Origin: Streptantibioticus ferralitis
GTDB lineage: Bacteria > Actinomycetota > Actinomycetes > Streptomycetales > Streptomycetaceae
DNA length: 64,000 nt
Reading direction: 5' to 3'
Assembly: GCF_029223525.1 (NCBI RefSeq)
Contig: NZ_JARHTQ010000012.1
Span: 62,001 to 126,000 of the forward strand
The position numbers and the translations under genes were made by a program. Below, piece after piece: positions 1 through 7,795 of the stretch (the first letter of the stretch is position 1; every line of letters starts with the position of its first letter). Under the pieces are notes generated by a model, which was not told the DNA's origin, ran no database searches, and saw only the letters and a list, made by a program, of their open reading frames with translations.

Positions 1-200
1 CCCACCCCCTTCCGTCAGTTCCTGCGCTTGCAGCTGAGTGGGTGGAGATGCGGACCCGAGGGGATAGAAGGCCAAAAGAAATCGCACCCCCTGCGGATCG
101 TGATGGCCACCGAGTCGCAGCGCGGGAAACAACGTGAGGGGTCGGGGCGGGTGGGAGAAAGAGCCAAACGCGGCGCGAGTCAAAACGTGATGAACTGCAT

Positions 201-230
201 CTACGCGCGTAGCCACACGCGCGCTACCCT
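201..230 (+). promoter_or_regulatory. Nucleoside-regulon operator and punA promoter
   Basis: The perfect 12-bp palindrome CTACGCGCGTAG lies at 201-212. A -10 hexamer TACCCT (225-230, matching TANNNT) ends 7 nt before the GTG start of punA, so the mRNA is probably leaderless and the operator covers the -35 region. The same palindrome recurs before deoC, add and the nucleoside ABC operon, which points to one shared repressor. The preceding bases 1-200 hold no convincing gene. The regulator itself is not in this window. Confidence 0.8.
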
Positions 231-236
231 CTCCGC

Positions 237-1052
237 GTGAACGCAACAGCAAATCTCTCCACCGACCCCTACGCCGCCGCAGACGCGGCGGCGTCCCGCC
301 TGCGCGAGCTGACAGGCGCCGAAACCCATGACGTCGCGCTCGTCATGGGTTCCGGCTGGGTCCCGGCCGCCGACGCGCTCGGCGACGCCGAGCACGAGTT
401 CCCCGTCACCGAGCTGCCCGGCTTCCCGCCGCCCGCCGTCGCCGGCCACTCCGGCAAGATCCGTTCCGTGCGGGTGGGCGAGAAGCGCGCCCTGGTGTTC
501 CTGGGCCGTACCCACCTGTACGAGGGCCGCGGCGTGGCCCCCGTCGTGCACGGCGTGCGTACCGCGGTCGCCGCGGGGTGCAAGACCGTCGTGCTGACCA
601 ACGGCTGCGGTGGGCTGCGCCCCACCTTCAAGCCCGGCGAGGCGGTGCTGATCAGCGACCACATCAACATGACGGCGACCTCGCCGATCGTGGGCGCGAA
701 CTTCGTCGACCTCACCGACCTGTACTCGCCGCGGCTGCGCGCGCTGTGCAAGGAGGTGGACCCGACGCTGACCGAGGGCGTCTACGTCCAGCTGCCCGGC
801 CCGCACTACGAGACCCCGGCCGAGATCGGCATGGTGCGCGCGATCGGTGGCGACCTGGTGGGTATGTCGACCACGCTGGAGGCGATCGCCGCTCGTGAGG
901 CGGGCGCCGAGGTGCTCGGTATCTCGCTGGTGACCAACCTCGCCGCGGGTATGACGGGCGAGCCGCTCAACCACGAAGAGGTCCTGGAAGCAGGCCGCGA
1001 CTCCGCCAGCCGGATGGGCAGCCTCCTCGCCCAGGTGCTCGGCCGCATCTAA
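237..1052 (+). CDS. punA: Purine-nucleoside phosphorylase
   Basis: A 271-residue cytoplasmic enzyme that phosphorolyses purine (deoxy)nucleosides to free base and pentose-1-phosphate. It matches the trimeric PNP/MTAP family: a phosphate-binding GSG near the N-terminus (VMGSGW), [16 protein letters not shown] in the middle, the substrate loop [10 protein letters not shown], and MSTTLEA before the C-terminal NLAAG segment. Length is normal for the family. The GTG start is chosen because it sits exactly 7 nt after the -10 box TACCCT (leaderless start) and the family N-terminus begins here. The gene is followed after 21 bp by a phosphopentomutase-like gene, so the pentose-1-phosphate product is converted by its neighbour. 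It is probably repressed through the palindrome just upstream. Assignment to PNP is firm; the symbol is by family convention. Confidence 0.93.
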   Translation: MNATANLSTDPYAAADAAASRLRELTGAETHDVALVMGSGWVPAADALGDAEHEFPVTELPGFPPPAVAGHSGKIRSVRVGEKRALVFLGRTHLYEGRGVAPVVHGVRTAVAAGCKTVVLTNGCGGLRPTFKPGEAVLISDHINMTATSPIVGANFVDLTDLYSPRLRALCKEVDPTLTEGVYVQLPGPHYETPAEIGMVRAIGGDLVGMSTTLEAIAAREAGAEVLGISLVTNLAAGMTGEPLNHEEVLEAGRDSASRMGSLLAQVLGRI

Positions 1053-1073
1053 CTCACCCGCAAGGAGCCGCAG

Positions 1074-2741
1074 ATGGGAATGGACACGCTGACCCGGGCT
1101 CGCGCCTGGCTGGCGGAAGACCCGGATCCGGAGACCCGCGCCGAGTTGGCGGCGCTGATCGACGCCGGTACGCCGGAGGCCGAGGTGGAGATCGCCGAGC
1201 GCTTCTCCGGAACGCTCCAGTTCGGCACCGCCGGACTGCGCGGTGAGCTCGGCGCGGGTCCGATGCGGATGAACCGCGCCGTGGTGATCCGCGCGGCGGC
1301 GGGCCTGACCGCGTACCTCAAGGCGCAGGGCCACACCAAGGGCCTGGTGGTGATCGGGTACGACGCCCGCCACAAGTCGTACGACTTCGCCCGCGACACC
1401 GCGGCCGTGGTGACCGGTGCCGGGCTGCGTGCCGCCCTGCTGCCGGGACCGCTGCCGACGCCGGTACTGGCGTTCGCCATCCGGGAGTTGGGCGCTGCCG
1501 CGGGTGTGATGGTGACCGCCAGCCACAACCCGCCGCAGGACAACGGCTACAAGGTCTACCTCGGTGACGGCTCGCAGATCGTGCCGCCCGCGGACGCGGG
1601 GATCGCCGCGGAGATCGCCGCGATCGGCGCGCTCGCCGAAGTGCCCTTGGCGGACGGCGGGTGGCAGACGCTCGACGAGTCGATCGTCGAGGCCTACCTC
1701 GACCGCGCCGCGACCGTGGTCGCCCCGGGCGGCCCGCGCGACGTCTCCGTCGTCTACACGCCGATGCACGGCGTCGGCCGGGACGTGCTGACCGCCGCCT
1801 TCGCCAGAGCCGGGTTCCCGGCTCCGGCGGTCGTGCCGCAGCAGGCGGAGCCGGATCCGGACTTCCCGACCGTGGCGTTCCCCAACCCGGAGGAGCCGGG
1901 GGCGATGGATCTGGCCTTCGCGCACGCCCGCGCCGAGGCCCCGGACATCGTTATCGCCAACGACCCGGACGCGGACCGCTGCGCGGTGGCCGTACCGGAC
2001 GCCGCCGCGGCGAGCGGCTGGCGGATGCTGCGCGGTGACGAGGTGGGCGCGCTGCTCGCCGCGCACCTGGTGCGCAGGGGCGCGACCGGCACGCTGGCCG
2101 CCTCGATCGTCTCGTCCTCGCTGCTGTCGCGGATCGCGGCCGCCGCCGGACTGCCGTACGAGGACACGCTGACCGGTTTCAAGTGGATCGCCCGGGTACC
2201 CGGTCTGCGGTACGGGTACGAGGAGGCGCTCGGCTACTGCGTCGACCCCGAGGGCGTGCGCGACAAGGACGGTGTCACCGCGGCGCTGGTCGCCGCCGAG
2301 CTGGCGGCCGGGCTGAAGGCGGAGGGCCGGACCCTCACCGACCTCCTCGACGAGCTCGCCGTGGAGCACGGGCTGCACGCCACCGACCAGCTCTCGGTGC
2401 GGGTCGCCGACCTGGCGCTGATCGCCGACGCGATGGCCCGGCTGCGCGAGCAGCCGCCCGCCGAGCTGGCCGGTCTCGCCGTCACCTCGGCCGAGGACCT
2501 CAGCCAGGGCAGTGACCGGCTGCCACCCACCGATGGCCTGCGGTACCACCTGGCGGGCAACGGGACGGTCTCCTCGGCGCGGGTCATCGTGCGCCCGAGC
2601 GGCACCGAGCCGAAGCTGAAGTGCTACCTGGAAGTCGTCGTACCGGTGGACTCGCGCGATGCGCTGCCTTCCGCCCGGGGTGCGGCGGATGGGGTGCTGG
2701 AGTCGCTGAAGAAGGACCTGGCGGCCGCCGCCGGGATCTGA
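1074..2741 (+). CDS. Phospho-sugar mutase (probable phosphopentomutase/phosphoglucomutase)
   Basis: A 555-residue member of the alpha-D-phosphohexomutase superfamily. All four active-site signatures are visible: the phosphoserine loop VTASHNPPQDNGYK, the metal loop NDPDADRCAV, the sugar-binding loop EEALGYC and the C-terminal phosphate-binding RPSGTEPKLK. The ATG start has a good Shine-Dalgarno (AAGGAG, 6-nt spacing). It sits 21 bp downstream of punA in the same direction, so it most likely serves as the salvage phosphopentomutase (ribose- or deoxyribose-1-phosphate to 5-phosphate), as PGM2-type enzymes can. From sequence alone, glucose-1,6-bisphosphate or hexose substrates cannot be excluded. 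A strong terminator follows. Confidence 0.88.
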   Translation: MGMDTLTRARAWLAEDPDPETRAELAALIDAGTPEAEVEIAERFSGTLQFGTAGLRGELGAGPMRMNRAVVIRAAAGLTAYLKAQGHTKGLVVIGYDARHKSYDFARDTAAVVTGAGLRAALLPGPLPTPVLAFAIRELGAAAGVMVTASHNPPQDNGYKVYLGDGSQIVPPADAGIAAEIAAIGALAEVPLADGGWQTLDESIVEAYLDRAATVVAPGGPRDVSVVYTPMHGVGRDVLTAAFARAGFPAPAVVPQQAEPDPDFPTVAFPNPEEPGAMDLAFAHARAEAPDIVIANDPDADRCAVAVPDAAAASGWRMLRGDEVGALLAAHLVRRGATGTLAASIVSSSLLSRIAAAAGLPYEDTLTGFKWIARVPGLRYGYEEALGYCVDPEGVRDKDGVTAALVAAELAAGLKAEGRTLTDLLDELAVEHGLHATDQLSVRVADLALIADAMARLREQPPAELAGLAVTSAEDLSQGSDRLPPTDGLRYHLAGNGTVSSARVIVRPSGTEPKLKCYLEVVVPVDSRDALPSARGAADGVLESLKKDLAAAAGI

Positions 2742-2749
2742 CAGCCGCC

Positions 2750-2777
2750 GTACGGGGCCGGGCGACCGGCCCCGTAC
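2750..2777. terminator. Bidirectional terminator after the punA operon
   Basis: A perfect 12-bp inverted repeat (GTACGGGGCCGG with its complement) with a GCGA tetraloop lies between two convergent genes, 9 bp after the mutase stop codon and 34 bp beyond the stop of the minus-strand PH-domain gene. There is no U-tract, which is usual for Streptomyces. Confidence 0.85.
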
Positions 2778-2783
2778 GCGTTT

Positions 2784-2833
2784 CAGCCGACGGCGAGCAG
2801 GACCGGGGTCTCAGCCGATGGCGAGCAGGACCG
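2784..2833. repeat. Direct repeat duplicating the 3' end of the PH-domain gene
   Basis: A 22-bp segment reading CAGCCGAnGGCGAGCAGGACCG occurs at 2784-2805 and again at 2812-2833 with one difference. The second copy carries the last codons and stop of the minus-strand PH-domain gene. The first lies just beyond the stop and repeats the same codons plus a second TGA. Confidence 0.75.
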
Positions 2834-3449
2834 CGAGGGCGATCGCTCCCACGGCCGACGGCGCGATGATCTCGTAGGCCCACCGGATGGTGATCTCGCC
2901 CTTGGCGCCCTCGTTGCCCGCGTTGCGCTCGGCGAGTTCCCGCAGGTCGTCCACCGCCTGGTCGGCAGGCGCGCGCAGCGGTGCGTCGGGGCGCAGCCGC
3001 AGGGTGCGCGGGCCGCGGCCGAAGGGGTCCTCGGCGGTCGCCCGCGCGGCCTGCCGGGCCGCCCGCTTGCGGGCGCGCAGCGAGACCGGCACCGACCAGA
3101 GCTGGAACTTCCGCCCGCCCGCGAGGACTTCACTGGAGTACCCGGAGCGGACGGTCTCCACCGTCGCCCAGGGGATCGTGATGGAACGGAACGGGTTGCG
3201 TACGAGCATCCGTACGTCGCTCGCATAGACCACCGGTCGGATGGTGAAGGCGATCACCAGCGGGGCGGCGAACAGCATTGCGGCCACCGCATCCCAAGGC
3301 GCGCGGCCGCTACCGCTGACGATCGCGTCGACGGCCAGCCAGCCGCCGAGCGCGAGCAGCAGCACCCCGCTGACAATGCCCATCGGCGACCGGAAGGACC
3401 GGTCGGCATACTTCTGCTGGGGTTGCCGGGGAGCGTCGGGGCTCGTCAT
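2811..3449 (-). CDS. PH-domain membrane protein
   Basis: A 212-residue protein. A short N-terminal tail leads into two hydrophobic segments (about residues 22-42 and 54-72), followed by a soluble beta-rich stretch (RPVVYASDVRMLVRNPFR, then WATVETVR) typical of the bacterial PH-like domain found in Streptomyces membrane proteins. A basic linker (RARKRAARQAARA) follows, and a last hydrophobic segment ends the protein (IAPSAVGAIALAVLLAIG). The role is unknown; this domain architecture is widespread in actinobacterial membrane proteins. It is transcribed towards the punA operon and shares a bidirectional terminator with it. Its 3' end is duplicated just beyond the stop codon. Confidence 0.75.
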   Translation of the reverse strand: MTSPDAPRQPQQKYADRSFRSPMGIVSGVLLLALGGWLAVDAIVSGSGRAPWDAVAAMLFAAPLVIAFTIRPVVYASDVRMLVRNPFRSITIPWATVETVRSGYSSEVLAGGRKFQLWSVPVSLRARKRAARQAARATAEDPFGRGPRTLRLRPDAPLRAPADQAVDDLRELAERNAGNEGAKGEITIRWAYEIIAPSAVGAIALAVLLAIG

Positions 3450-3582
3450 GCGGACGATTGTGCATGACGTTGGTCCGTTTTCCGACGGCTCCCTTCCGTG
3501 ACTTTGGCCGTACGGGCTCCTTTCGGGGCTCCCATCGGCGGGGCGGGGGCGGGAGACCGTCCGGCGGGTCTCGCTTGGCCTG

Positions 3583-3855
3583 CCGTCGGTTCGTGACTAC
3601 CGGTCCGCGGTGCCGAGGGTGCGGTCGGTTCGTGACCGCCGGTCCGGGACGCCGGACGTGCGGTCGGGCCGTGACTGCGGTTTCGTGGCGCCGGGCGTAC
3701 GGTCGGTTCCTGGCCGCCGATCCACGACGCCGAGCGCGCGATCCGTACACGCCCGCCGGAGCGCGACGCTGACCGAGCGATCGGCTCGCGACCGCTGCTC
3801 CGCGCCCCCGAAGGCGGCGGTCCGTTCGCGACCTCCGCTCCGCTCTCCGAGGGCG
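3583..3855. repeat. Seven tandem copies of a 39-bp unit (intergenic minisatellite)
   Basis: Seven consecutive, diverged copies of exactly 39 bp run at 3583, 3622, 3661, 3700, 3739, 3778 and 3817. Units start with CGGTCGGTTCGTGACC-like sequence and end with CGCCGAGGGCG-like sequence. They fill most of the roughly 500-bp divergent gap between the PH-domain gene and deoC. Because 39 is divisible by 3, all frames stay open on both strands (the minus strand reads as a 13-residue Arg/Ser/Pro-rich repeat), but I see no start codon with a ribosome-binding site and no gene family. I treat it as non-coding. Confidence 0.85.
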
Positions 3856-3927
3856 CGGCCCCTCGCAACGGACGAGCCCGCGGGACAAGGTCACACGGAC
3901 GAGCTTTCCCGGGGGGCTGGTGCGCCG

Positions 3928-3946
3928 CTACGCGCGTAGATATGCT
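3928..3946 (+). promoter_or_regulatory. Nucleoside-regulon operator and deoC promoter
   Basis: The palindrome CTACGCGCGTAG occupies 3928-3939, followed one base later by a -10 hexamer TATGCT (3941-3946). The hexamer ends 7 nt before the GTG start of deoC, so transcription and translation probably start together and a bound repressor would block the -10/-35 spacer. Confidence 0.8.
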
Positions 3947-3952
3947 CACCTG

Positions 3953-4963
3953 GTGACCATGCAGACCCCTGGGCCCATCACGCCCGCATACAGCCCGCAG
4001 GCCGCGGAGCGGCTGGCGTCGATGGCCGACGTCACCGCCTCCGACGCAGCGCTGCGCCGGTTCCTCCACGGGCTGCCCGGCGTCGACGCGGTCGGCCTCG
4101 AAGGCCGCGCCGCGACGCTCGGCACCCGTTCGATCAAGACCACGGCGAAGGCGTACGCCATCGACCTGGCGATCTCCATGATCGACCTGACGACCCTTGA
4201 GGGCGCCGACACCCCCGGCAAGGTCCGGGCGCTGTGCGCCAAGGGCGTCAATCCCGACCCGACCGACCGCACCACCCCGAAGGTCGCCGCGATCTGCGTC
4301 TACCCGGACATGGTGGAGACCGCCAAGGACGCGCTCGCCGGTTCCGGGATCCACGTGGCCTCGGTCGCCACCGCCTTCCCGGCCGGGCGCGCCGCGCTGC
4401 CGGTGAAGCTGGCCGACACCGCCGACGCGGTGGCCGCGGGCGCGGACGAGATCGACATGGTCATCGACCGTGGCGCCTTCCTCTCCGGCCGCTACATGCG
4501 GGTCTTCGAGGAGATCAAGGCGGTCAAGGCGGCCTGCGCCCGTCCCGACGGCAGCGCCGCGCACCTCAAGGTGATCTTCGAGAACGGCGAGCTGTCGACG
4601 TACGACAACATCCGCCGGGCCTCCTGGCTGGCGATGCTCGCGGGCGCGGACTTCATCAAGACCTCCACCGGCAAGGTCGCGGTCAACGCCACCCCGCCGA
4701 ACACGCTGCTGATGCTGGAGGCGGTACGGGACTTCCGCGCCGCCACCGGGGTGCAGGTCGGCGTGAAGCCCGCGGGCGGCATCCGCACCACCAAGGACGC
4801 CATCAAGTACCTGGTGATGGTGAACGAGACCCTGGGCGAGGAGTGGCTGACCCCGGACTGGTTCCGCTTCGGTGCCTCCAGCCTGCTGAACGACTTGCTG
4901 ATGCAGCGTCAGAAGCTGAGCACCGGCCGGTACTCCGGTCCCGACTACGTGACGGTGGACTGA
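3953..4963 (+). CDS. deoC: Deoxyribose-phosphate aldolase
   Basis: A 336-residue class I aldolase that cleaves 2-deoxyribose-5-phosphate to glyceraldehyde-3-phosphate and acetaldehyde. The Schiff-base lysine is visible in FIKTSTGK (about residue 236) and the second catalytic lysine in VKPAGGIR (about residue 272). EIDMVIDRGAFLSG carries the conserved acidic residue region. The protein is longer than E. coli DeoC because of a roughly 70-residue N-terminal extension, as in other actinobacteria. I chose GTG 3953 because it stands 7 nt after the -10 box; an in-frame GTG at 3920 would place the operator inside the gene, and ATG 3959 is an alternative. It is followed after 6 bp by two aldehyde dehydrogenase genes that can remove acetaldehyde. 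Confidence 0.93.
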   Translation: MTMQTPGPITPAYSPQAAERLASMADVTASDAALRRFLHGLPGVDAVGLEGRAATLGTRSIKTTAKAYAIDLAISMIDLTTLEGADTPGKVRALCAKGVNPDPTDRTTPKVAAICVYPDMVETAKDALAGSGIHVASVATAFPAGRAALPVKLADTADAVAAGADEIDMVIDRGAFLSGRYMRVFEEIKAVKAACARPDGSAAHLKVIFENGELSTYDNIRRASWLAMLAGADFIKTSTGKVAVNATPPNTLLMLEAVRDFRAATGVQVGVKPAGGIRTTKDAIKYLVMVNETLGEEWLTPDWFRFGASSLLNDLLMQRQKLSTGRYSGPDYVTVD

Positions 4964-4969
4964 GCGGAC

Positions 4970-6406
4970 ATGACTATGGCTTTCGAATACGCACCGGCTC
5001 CCGAGTCCCGGGCGATCGTCGACATCGCACCCTCCTACGGGCTGTTCATCGACGGGGAGTTCCGACCGGCGGAGGACGGCAAGGTCTTCAAGACCGTCTC
5101 CCCGTCGAGCGAGGAGGTCCTGTCCGAGGTCGCACAGGCCGGTCAGTCGGATGTGGACGCGGCGGTCAGGGCCGCTCGCAAGGCGTTCGAGAAGTGGTCG
5201 GCGCTGCCCGGCTCCGAGCGCGCCAAGTACCTGTTCCGCATCGCCCGGATCATCCAGGAGCGCTCCCGCGAGCTGGCCGTGCTGGAGTCGCTGGACAACG
5301 GCAAGCCGATCCGCGAGTCCCGGGACGCCGACCTGCCGCTGGTCGCTGCGCACTTCTTCTACTACGCGGGCTGGGCCGACAAGCTCTCGCACGCCGGTTT
5401 CGGCCAGGATCCGCGTCCGCTGGGCGTGGCCGGGCAGGTCATTCCGTGGAACTTCCCGCTGCTGATGCTGGCGTGGAAGATCGCTCCGGCGCTGGCCTGC
5501 GGCAACACCGTGGTACTCAAGCCCGCCGAGACCACTCCGCTGTCGGCGCTGTTCTTCGCGGACATCTGCCGCCAGGCCGGGCTGCCGAAGGGTGTCGTCA
5601 ACATCCTTACCGGCGACGGGTCCACGGGCGCCGCGCTGGTGGCCCACCCGGACGTCAACAAGGTGGCGTTCACCGGCTCGACCGAGGTCGGCAAGGCGAT
5701 CGCCCGTACCGTCGCCGGTACGGACAAGAAGCTGACGCTCGAACTCGGCGGCAAGGCCGCGAACATCGTCTTCGACGACGCGCCGATCGACCAGGCGGTC
5801 GAGGGCATCGTCAACGGCATCTTCTTCAACCAGGGGCATGTCTGCTGCGCCGGATCCCGGCTGTTGGTGCAGGAGTCCGTTCAGGACGAGCTGCTGGACG
5901 CGCTCAAGCGGCGGATGTCGACGCTGCGCGTCGGTGACCCGCTGGACAAGAACACCGACATCGGCGCGATCAACTCCGCCGAGCAGCTGGCCCGCATCAA
6001 GTCCCTGGCGGACAGCGGCGAGGCCGAGGGCGCGGAACGCTGGGCGCCGTCCTGTGAACTTCCGTCCAGCGGCTACTGGTTCGCGCCGACGCTGTTCACC
6101 GGTGTCACCCAGGCGCACCGGATCGCCCGCGAGGAGATCTTCGGCCCGGTGCTGTCGGTGCTGACCTTCCGCACCCCGGCGGAAGCCGTGGAGAAGGCCA
6201 ACAACACGCAGTACGGCCTGTCGGCGGGCATCTGGACCGAGAAGGGCTCGCGCATCCTGTGGATGGCCGACAAGCTCCGCGCGGGCGTGGTGTGGGCCAA
6301 CACGTTCAACAAGTTCGACCCGACCTCGCCGTTCGGCGGCTACAAGGAGTCGGGCTTCGGTCGCGAGGGCGGCCGTCACGGTCTGGAGGCGTACCTCAAT
6401 GTCTGA
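4970..6406 (+). CDS. NAD(P)-dependent aldehyde dehydrogenase
   Basis: A 478-residue, full-length ALDH. It shows the cofactor motif IPWNFPLLMLAWKIAPALACGN, FTGSTEVGK, the general-base glutamate in LELGGKAANIVFDDA and the nucleophile in NQGHVCCAGSR (Cys292 by alignment with the GQCCCAGS motif). EEIFGPV, SPFGGYKESGFGREGG and a C-terminal EAYLNV complete the fold. It lies 6 bp after deoC and overlaps the next gene by 8 bp, so oxidation of the DeoC product acetaldehyde to acetate is the likely role (inference from context). Together with the truncated ALDH that follows it looks like the first half of an ALDH16-type enzyme made as two polypeptides. Confidence 0.9.
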   Translation: MTMAFEYAPAPESRAIVDIAPSYGLFIDGEFRPAEDGKVFKTVSPSSEEVLSEVAQAGQSDVDAAVRAARKAFEKWSALPGSERAKYLFRIARIIQERSRELAVLESLDNGKPIRESRDADLPLVAAHFFYYAGWADKLSHAGFGQDPRPLGVAGQVIPWNFPLLMLAWKIAPALACGNTVVLKPAETTPLSALFFADICRQAGLPKGVVNILTGDGSTGAALVAHPDVNKVAFTGSTEVGKAIARTVAGTDKKLTLELGGKAANIVFDDAPIDQAVEGIVNGIFFNQGHVCCAGSRLLVQESVQDELLDALKRRMSTLRVGDPLDKNTDIGAINSAEQLARIKSLADSGEAEGAERWAPSCELPSSGYWFAPTLFTGVTQAHRIAREEIFGPVLSVLTFRTPAEAVEKANNTQYGLSAGIWTEKGSRILWMADKLRAGVVWANTFNKFDPTSPFGGYKESGFGREGGRHGLEAYLNV

Positions 6407-7262
6407 TGCACGGCTGAGCGTCTTCAAGACCTACAAGCTGTTCGTCGGGGGCAAGTTCCCCCGGTCCGAGAGCGGACGGGTGTACGAGGTGGCCGACTCC
6501 AAGGGCAACTGGCTGGCGAACGCGCCGCTGGCGTCCCGCAAGGACGCGCGTGACGCGGTGGTGGCCGCCCGTAAGGCGTTCGGCGGCTGGGCGGGGGCGA
6601 CCGCGTACAACCGCGGTCAGATCCTGTACCGGATCGCCGAGATGCTGGAGGGCCGCCGCGAGCAGTTCGTCCGCGAGGTGGCCGAGGCCGAGGGGCTGTC
6701 CAAGTCCAAGGCGGCGGCCGTGGTGGACGCGGCGATCGACCGCTGGGTCTGGTACGCGGGCTGGACCGACAAGATCGGCCAGATCGCGGGCGCCGCGAAC
6801 CCGGTCGCCGGGCCGTACTTCAATCTGTCGACCACCGAGCCGACCGGTGTGGTGGCGGTGCTGGCCCCGCAGGACTCCTCGTTCCTCGGGCTGGTCTCGG
6901 TGCTGGCGCCGGTGATCGCGACCGGTAACACGGCCGTGGTGGTGACCTCCGAGAAGTCCCCGCTGCCCGCGCTGTCGCTGGGCGAGGTGCTGGCCACCTC
7001 GGATCTGCCCGGTGGCGTGGTCAACGTGCTGTCCGGCAAGGCGGCCGAGATCGGCCCGCACCTGGCGGCGCACAGCGATGTCAACGCGATCGATCTGACC
7101 GGCGCGGACGCCGAGTTGGCCACCGCGTTGGAGACGGCCGCGGCCGACAACCTCAAGCGGGTGCTGCGGCCGCGCGACGAGGACTGGTCGGCCGACCCCG
7201 GCACGGACCGGTTGCTGACGTTCCTGGAGACCAAGACCGTCTGGCATCCGATCGGGGTGTGA
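6399..7262 (+). CDS. Truncated aldehyde-dehydrogenase-like protein (ALDH16 second domain?)
   Basis: A 287-residue protein homologous to only the N-terminal, cofactor-binding half of ALDHs: FVGGKFPRSESGRVYEV at the start, WAGATAYNRGQILYRIAEMLEGR, PTGVVAVLAPQDSSF in place of the usual IxPWNxP, and IDLTGADAEL in place of FTGS. The catalytic cysteine domain is absent, so it cannot be an active ALDH alone. The start overlaps the upstream full-length ALDH by 8 bp (translational coupling). The frame is intact and codon use is normal, so it is not a decaying gene. The family ALDH16 has a complete ALDH domain followed by a partial, non-catalytic second one; this pair fits a split version, with a structural role for this subunit (inference). 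Confidence 0.82.
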   Translation: MSDARLSVFKTYKLFVGGKFPRSESGRVYEVADSKGNWLANAPLASRKDARDAVVAARKAFGGWAGATAYNRGQILYRIAEMLEGRREQFVREVAEAEGLSKSKAAAVVDAAIDRWVWYAGWTDKIGQIAGAANPVAGPYFNLSTTEPTGVVAVLAPQDSSFLGLVSVLAPVIATGNTAVVVTSEKSPLPALSLGEVLATSDLPGGVVNVLSGKAAEIGPHLAAHSDVNAIDLTGADAELATALETAAADNLKRVLRPRDEDWSADPGTDRLLTFLETKTVWHPIGV

Positions 7263-7270
7263 CCGTCGTG

Positions 7271-7316
7271 ATCCTGCCGGTGGGTTGGCCGTTCGCGGTC
7301 AGCCTCCCGGCAGGAT
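7271..7316. terminator. Terminator after the deoC-ALDH operon
   Basis: A perfect 10-bp inverted repeat, ATCCTGCCGG with its complement, is separated by a 26-nt loop. It starts 9 bp after the ALDH stop codon and includes the last codons of the convergent small secreted-protein gene, so it may act in both directions. Confidence 0.6.
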
Positions 7317-7667
7317 TTTGGTGAGCTGGCCGACCAGCGGGAGCTGGGACAGCGAGTCGCCATCGGACAGCGGCTTGGTCAGCGGCCTGGTGGTGATCGG
7401 CTTGAAGTCGGCGATCCGGGTGCCCACCGTGTTGGTCAGCGGGTCGACGGTGGTCTTCGCCAGCGGATACAGCTGGAGGTGCTTGATCGGGGCCACCCCG
7501 CTGTCCAGGCCCTGCAGCGTGCCGCCCACCACGTCGCCGCTGCTCGGGAGGTGCAGCTCACTGCGGGCCGAAGCGGCCCCCGCGCCGGCCGCCAGCGCCG
7601 CTCCGGCGGTGGACAGGGCGACCGCGGTGCGGAGCAGTGCGCGGCCGGCTGGGATACGGAACGACAT
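7299..7667 (-). CDS. Small secreted protein of unknown function
   Basis: A 122-residue protein with a clear Sec signal peptide: a basic start (MSFRIPAGRALLRT), a hydrophobic core of about residues 15-33, and an Ala-x-Ala-type cleavage region near GAASA. The mature part is low in charge and rich in Leu, Gly and Pro, with short GLDSG, PLAKTTVDPLTN and LSQLPLVGQL segments and a C-terminal LPGG. A second secreted protein of similar size and style lies at 13135-13449. I do not recognise a function. The ATG start is preceded by AGGTAGG. It is convergent with the deoC operon and divergent from the uridine-kinase-like gene. Confidence 0.7.
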   Translation of the reverse strand: MSFRIPAGRALLRTAVALSTAGAALAAGAGAASARSELHLPSSGDVVGGTLQGLDSGVAPIKHLQLYPLAKTTVDPLTNTVGTRIADFKPITTRPLTKPLSDGDSLSQLPLVGQLTKILPGG

Positions 7668-7795
7668 GGCGACCTACCTGACTTACCCGACATCAACGGC
7701 ATCAACGAACAAACCTGTAAACACACAGCGTAGTTGATCGAGTGCGCACGGTCCACCAGCGCCGCATCGCGTCGTATGCCTCACACTGGTGTCCC

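Noticed and set aside
201-2549. 782-codon minus-strand open frame opposite punA and the mutase
   Set aside because: Arg/Gly/His-rich composition typical of antisense frames of GC-rich genes.
3920-3952. GTG 3920 as the deoC start
   Set aside because: It would place the operator and -10 box inside the coding sequence; GTG 3953 fits the leaderless spacing.
3446-6427. Very long minus-strand open frame covering deoC and the ALDH gene, including the 39-bp repeat
   Set aside because: High-GC shadow of real genes on the other strand; no start signal and no family similarity.
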